Shown here: one piece after another, positions 36,911-64,000 of the stretch
Numbering within the stretch: position 1 is the first letter of the stretch
How the letters are laid out: the number at the start of each line of letters is the position of its first letter
DNA from: Chrysogorgia sp. JL179-B06
Lineage: Eukaryota; Cnidaria; Anthozoa; Scleralcyonacea; Chrysogorgiidae
NCBI GenBank assembly: GCA_035772405.1
Contig: JAYKKM010000196.1
Span: forward strand, 3,051,501-3,115,500
Direction of reading: 5' to 3'
Length of the DNA: 64,000 nucleotides
Notes under the pieces: model-generated
Database searches by the model: none
Seen by the model: the letters and a program-made list of their open reading frames with translations, nothing else
Told to the model about the DNA's origin: nothing
Translations under genes and position numbers: made by a program

Positions 36911-37509
36911 CTTCAGGCTAATAAACCCATTATGTCGGGCTTCGACGTATCAGGCAGTAAATTGAGCGAGTTACCTACACTCAATCATGGCTGCTAGTAC
37001 AAGCAACTTATCGTGAATTGACGGGAAAATTGCAATCGTGTGCTGTTCTCTCTGATCAAGAGCATATCGCAAAGATTGGAAAGACCTTATACAGGCATTT
37101 TGGCGCGGAAATCTATATTCCGAAATATGTCAAATTGAGAAAATCAAAGTCCACGGCTGTTTAGGTAAGTTTAAATTTTAAATAGTATAATATAAAGGAT
37201 TAGGTAACGTCTGACTGCAAACTACAATGATTGATGTAGTTTAATGATATTAAGATAATAATTCATATAAAACAGCAAACATGAATCGATTGCGTTTTTA
37301 ATAATATATTCATTTATTCATCTTGATTCAAGTGAGTAGTGACTGCATTGATGCATGTTCACCAAGAAATAGAGCCAGATGTGCAAGATGTCCTCCAAAA
37401 ATTCGCAACTGGTAACAGGAGGTTGGAATTTAGCTAAGTATTTTTAAATTTTCTTTCCATTTATATATAAACAGTATATACATTAATAACGGCCACATAA
37501 AATAAATAT

Positions 37510-38285
37510 ACATTTCAATAAGAGTGCAGTCTTTTGTTGGTAATTGGTAACAACTAGTTTGTATGACCAGGATGATGTAGAGAGGTGAGCTCTTCTCTAT
37601 GTCCATGAAATGTCCTATATGGTCTGTTTTTCTCTATTCATAATTATTTTTCTTGGGCGAGTATCTGGCACCTTAAAACCAGACAGCTCATTGTGCTGGA
37701 TAAGGGGTAAACTATTACATTTTCTTTCCATATATACATATTAAAATTAATAAAAAGCCACAAAAAATAAATAAACATTTCAATAAGAGTACTGTATATG
37801 CAATGCAGTCTTTTGTTGGTAATTACTAGTTTGTATGACCAGGATGATGTAGAGTGGTGTGCTCTTAGTTATCTGACTATGTCCATGTAATGTATTGTAT
37901 ACGTACATGGTCTGTTTTTCTCTATTCATAATTATTTTTCTTGGGCGAGTATCTGGCGCCTTAAAACCAGACAGCTCATTGTGCTGGATAAGGGGTAAAC
38001 TATTACATTTTCTTTCCATATATACATATTAAAATTAATAAAAAGCCACAAAAAATAAATAAACATTTCAATAAGAGTACTGTATATGCAATGCAGTCTT
38101 TTGTTGGTAACTACTAGTTTGTATGACCAGGATGATGTAGAGTGGTGTGCTCTTAGTTATCTGACTATGTCCCATGTAATGTATTGTACATGGTCTGTTT
38201 TTCTCTATTCATAATTATTTTGCTTTGCATGGGTGTGTATCTGGTGCCTTACAACCAGACAGCTCATTGTGGAGAAGGGGTAAAG
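37510..38285. repeat. Tandem repeat, about 265-290 bp period, three copies
   Basis: CAATAAGAGT starts near 37,516, 37,781 and 38,069, each followed by the same sequence including TTTGTATGACCAGGATGATG and AACCAGACAGCTCATTGTG. Copies 2 and 3 are nearly identical. Confidence 0.8.
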
Positions 38286-38742
38286 TTAAACAATCTAATA
38301 GATTGGTAAAATGACCAGGAAATTAACATGACCAGGATCATGTGATGTAGAGAGATAAGCTCCTCTATGTGTCTAACAAATTGCTTGGCAGCTAAAGTTG
38401 GTGGGCTTTGGCTGTCCATGTCGGATTCACTGAGCAGTGAATCATAGGCATGCTGATGAGCTCTGATATGGAGCGAAACAGTCGTAAAAATTGTCTCCAG
38501 TAACGATTATTTAAAAAGTGCAGAAGCATTTTTTTTAAAAAATCGTAAAATGTGGTATAAAAAACGTAAATTAGAACTGTAATATTTTTCTAAAAAATCT
38601 TGCCAGAATGCAGGAAATGCCATTTCAGGGAGTCAAATTTCAAAAAATTTCCTGGGGGGCTTGCCCCCGCACCCCCCTAGAATGTGCACTTCCGTGTTTC
38701 GACGTACCCTAAATAATTCCTGAATCCGCCCCTGATACAAGC

Positions 38743-40185
38743 TTCAAAATCAGCTCATCAGATACAATAGAAAGCTCAATGAGGAACGGTTTTATGGTTT
38801 CGGTTTAAGGTTGGTCCCTTAGTAATGGCGGACTTCCGGCTTCATTTTCTGAAATAGTTGCTCGATCCAGTCTTCTTTCGAGATCAGTGGCTTGTATGCC
38901 ACAATAGAGATGTAATACGTCACTTCTGTTTTATTGGTGACATTGACATTCATTATCGGCGAGTTAGGACGAGATCGTCACAACGGCTAGGAAGGAGACT
39001 AGCTAGTCACAGGCTGCCGGTTTGCTTTAGATTTTCGTAGAGCAATTTAGACAATTTAATGTAACGTTATTTTAACACTTTTTCATATCATACGCCTTCG
39101 GCCGGTTCTGGACGCCTGTCGCCAGTTCCGAAACTTTCTGAGACTAAATGAATTTTTTTCTTATTTAAAATATTTTTTCTTATTTTAAAATTAATTTACT
39201 TATTTCTACCCCTTTCTCGAGCCCAGGCTCAATGGATTAAAATGCGCCAAACAGCATTAGTATTACCATCACAGAGTCAGAAATAAAACTAGAGGTGCCA
39301 CTGGAGACCAACTGAATTTGGTAACCAACTGAACGCCGCCATTTTGGGAAATTGCGAAGCGCCTGTCGAAGGCCTGAGGGTGCTAATATCACCGGCGTTT
39401 AGTCCCTCATCACGGGAAACCTAGCGTTTCCAATCTCACATTCAGTTTATTTGTTTATATTTATATATGCATCAACGGCCGTGACATCGGAAAATTTGGT
39501 CCTGGTAACTCAGCATTTGAATTAATATTGAAATTGAACCGTCACATGATTGCGAATGCAAAAATTGAAACGATTCAAAGGTTTTTTTTTCAAAAAGAGA
39601 GGAAATATTACGAGTCCGAATATGTATTTTGACTCGCTAATTCCAAATCTGTTTTCAGAATTGAAAACGGTTATATATTGATCGAGATAACGTTCAAAAT
39701 AATATACGACGAAGTGACCAGCTTATAGCCGACTAATTTCTAAGTACATAAACAGTTTTTACGAAGGGTATTCACGTTCTCGTAATATAGTAGACACGTA
39801 TGTTATGTATTTTAACTCGCTAATTCCAAATCTGTTTTCAGAATTGAAAACGGTTAAATATTGGCCGAGATAACGTTCAAACATTTCTTCGACGAAACGG
39901 GCTTTTGCAAATTGTGAATTTTTGCAAAACACAAATACACGGCCATGGGCACCATGGATGGGGAATTCCCGTAGGGGGGGGGAGAGTAGAAAAGGCGGGC
40001 GAGGGGATTATTGCGGATTCGTATTTCGAATAGTACGTACTATAAGTACCTATCGGTTTATGGCAAATTTCTTGGATCCAGGCCTTTTCCTGCAATTTGA
40101 GAACCTCGAGGTAATTTTTGCGTTTCTTTCCACTATTTGTCTATTTAGTCTTGTTATATTTTTACTTCAACCATTTGCTGCTGAG
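38743..40185. other. Host sequence downstream of the kinase gene, no gene seen
   Basis: Contains two copies of a roughly 40-base segment (ATTCCAAATCTGTTTTCAGA near 39,641 and 39,821) with similar flanks, a dispersed local duplication. No supported coding region. Confidence 0.4.
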
Positions 40186-40267
40186 CAGGGGCGGCGCGGC
40201 CCACCGTGAGCAGTGGGCCCCTATCGAATAGTTTCCCGGGCCCTATTTTTGAGCCACGCCGCCCCTG
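40186..40267. mobile_element. 82-bp hAT-type MITE
   Basis: CAGGGGCGGCGCGGCCC at the left and CGCCGCCCCTG at the right, flanked by 8-bp duplications CTGCTGAG (40,178-40,185; 40,268-40,275). Confidence 0.85.
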
Positions 40268-40755
40268 CTGCTGAGTAAAAGATCAAAAAGATTGCTTTAA
40301 TACGAAAATCTGCTTCCGTTTGCCCTCCAATTTATTCAAGACGGCAGCGTTCAATTGGTTACCCGCGGGTCCATCGAGCGAGGGTTATTGCGTACACGTA
40401 CTTCTAGTTATTTATGAGTGATATAATAAAAATACAAGAAAAGTGTAGACGTATCGTGGCAAACGATTTCTATTATTTTTTAAAAATAATACAGAATTGT
40501 TTATATTTGAATATTTACGCAAAGCCTAAGGGATATAACGCTTTTGATTTAATGCAATTCGCTGGTCTCCGTCGCCTGGTCGAGACCGGCAAGCTGACCA
40601 ATCACAGCGCGCGTAGAGTAAACATTATTTTATAAAACTGGATGAAATACGGAAAATGTTTTCTATCACAAAGATTGTCATTAGCGTCATTGTAATAAGA
40701 CGATCTACTAAATTCAATTCACATTATTACCTAAAATTTAACTATTTTATCAAAA

Positions 40756-62777
<22,022 letters not shown>

Positions 62778-62779
62778 GT

Positions 62780-63040
62780 TGTTGTTGCGCGGGCGGCGCA
62801 GTCTAGCAATAGAGAGCCAGCAATGGTTGATGGGAAGGCGATAAAGGAAAATTTCCTCGCGCGCCGAGGCAGTCCTAGTGGGCAATACTATAGGTGGGCT
62901 ATTATTGGGCTCGCAAGGTGTTTTGGGGACGCGTGGAGAGAATCGGGACGCGGAACCGCGCGCCCTCCCAGCCCGCCAGCCCGTACTGCCCAAACTATTT
63001 GCCCGAACTCTAAAAAAGCGCAAGAAGCCTCTGCGGAGGA
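62780..63040. promoter_or_regulatory. Probable NDPK promoter region
   Basis: GC-richer than the surrounding DNA with several CpGs (GCGCGCCGAGG, GGACGCGGAACCGCGCG), immediately upstream of the NDPK start on the - strand. No TATA box is evident. Confidence 0.4.
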
Positions 63041-63044
63041 GAGT

Positions 63045-63220
63045 GAAGTAATATCATGAAATGAGGCGTATTAGCTATTAAACCGCGCCCACTCGATTCG
63101 GGTCATTTAGTAAAATTCCCTCGGGCCTTCGGCCCTCGGGAATTTTACTAAATGACCCTCATTAATAATTAATTAATTAATTAATTAAATAGCTAATACG
63201 CCTCATTTCATGATATTATA
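63045..63220. repeat. Nested palindrome, about 175 bp
   Basis: ATCATGAAATGAGGCGTATT pairs with AATACGCCTCATTTCATGAT, and inside it GGGTCATTTAGTAAAATTCC pairs with its inverse. A foldback MITE is likely. Confidence 0.8.
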
Positions 63221-63439
63221 ATATTATTATCGGGTGGGGTCTGCACGCAGGCTAAGGCAGTCCGGCCTGTTGGTACGAATTCCTTAGATTCTGGGCAAAA
63301 ATTCCTTAGATTGAGTAAAATTTCCTTAAAATTGTTCTTTGGCTGGCCTCTTTGTGGGTAAATAATGCTTAGGCATTTTCAGTAATTAGTTTTGCTGGGA
63401 TCCTGCATCATTCGGGACAAGGGCGTAGGAAGCCGAGGC

Positions 63440-63695
63440 AGTTTTCCCTTTCGTAAACGGTCTTTGCCATCTCGAACGGTCTTTGCCATCCTAAACAATG
63501 ACCCCGATACCCCTGAATCCTAACCCCCCGGAATTTTACTAATATATACGGAAAAACTGTGTAAAGCTGTCGCATTGTTGCGAAAAATTCCGGAGGGTTA
63601 GGATTCAGGGTTGGTTGGGGTCATTGTTTAGGATGGCAAAGACCGTTCGAGATGGCAAAGACCGTTTACGAAAGGGAAAACTGCGAAGCCGAGGG
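63440..63695. repeat. Long foldback repeat, about 250 bp
   Basis: CAGTTTTCCCTTTCGTAAAC...GGTCTTTGCCATC pairs with GATGGCAAAGACC...GTTTACGAAAGGGAAAACTG over about 100 bases each side. Confidence 0.8.
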
Positions 63696-64000
63696 CCGCG
63701 GCCCCCCAATATTATAAAAGGGGGGGGGCCCAAAAATAATTGAATTTGAAAGAAAAATTGCAGCAAAAAAATTGAATTCGAAAGTAGAAGTATTTGAAAT
63801 CGTATATTAATCGAATAGTATGAATGTATGATATTTCAGACAAGTTGGAAACAACATCTTTTCTGTTAAACTAAAGTACTAATATTTCTCCAGTTTACGC
63901 AGCTCTACTCTAGTAGGCTTTCTTTTTTAACTAAGCAGAAGGGCGGAAATCGCGGAATGATTCAGGCTAAAAGGTAGCCCGGTTGAAAAAAAACGTCCAT

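Larger units (their letters stand above)
22503..38734. mobile_element. 16-kb hAT-type element (non-autonomous) hosting a nested stack
   Basis: The left end CAGGGGCGGATTTAGGG and right end (inverse of CAGGGGCGGATTCAGG) are inverted repeats. They are flanked by identical 8-bp duplications ATACAAGC (22,495-22,502 and 38,735-38,742). CAG-type termini with 8-bp target duplications are typical of hAT transposons. The left repeat is interrupted by a MITE; after it, TTTAGGGTACGTC again matches the inverse of the right end. No transposase is visible, so it is non-autonomous and grew by later insertions. Confidence 0.8.

Overview
This is eukaryotic (animal) genomic DNA with two parts. Positions 1 to about 20,735 are an AT-rich integrated Polinton/Maverick element of the adintovirus-like kind, cut by the left edge of the window. 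From about 20,740 to the right edge is host DNA with higher GC, spliced exons and dense transposons. The host is probably a marine invertebrate. Penelope-like retroelements with GIY-YIG endonucleases and hammerhead ribozymes, hAT-type MITEs and the intron style recall cnidarians, but this is inference and not proof.

The Polinton carries the full core set. There is a protein-primed family B DNA polymerase (1188-5240), an A32-like packaging ATPase (5242-5920), an adenain-like cysteine protease (6383-6996), a double jelly-roll major capsid protein (8363-9694), a penton-type minor capsid protein (10726-11685) and an rve integrase (11666-12597). Three small very basic proteins with a QKGG motif resemble adenovirus core protein pX/mu. 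Polymerase, ATPase and one basic protein lie on the + strand; protease, capsid and integrase genes form a tightly packed - strand block with stop/start overlaps. Four genes (ATPase, protease, an acidic protein, integrase) are each broken by one or two single-base length changes in homopolymer runs. This points either to recent decay or, perhaps more likely, to consensus errors.

The accessory cargo is the unusual part. A SET-domain methyltransferase and an N-myristoylation-type miniprotein lie at the left end. A Fic-domain (AMPylase-type) protein lies beside the integrase block. A right arm (15.4-20.6 kb) holds short, separately transcribed genes on both strands, most with a TATA-like box 28-53 nt before the start codon and several with AATAAA just after the stop. 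At least three, perhaps seven, of these belong to one unrecognised paralogous family (core motif Y-x-V-E-D-C-K-P). The arm also holds two Cys-rich mini-protein paralogs, a separate Cys/His-rich protein and a degenerate Rep (HUH)-like protein. The layout suggests a fast-evolving host-interaction arm.

The host part holds a mitochondrial-type nucleoside diphosphate kinase gene on the - strand. Its six coding exons can be joined in frame (62,777 down to 40,756), and its introns are filled with repeats. Downstream of it (22.5-38.7 kb) is a nested stack: a 16-kb hAT-type element contains a giant TA-flanked foldback element with a satellite core, which contains a TTAA-flanked element, which contains an element with 9-bp duplications, which contains a 246-bp MITE. 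Intron 2 of the kinase gene holds one Penelope-like element, a head-to-head inverted pair of the same family, and a 2A-OTU fragment. Intron 1 holds a 231-bp satellite, a second Penelope family and a tRNA-like sequence.
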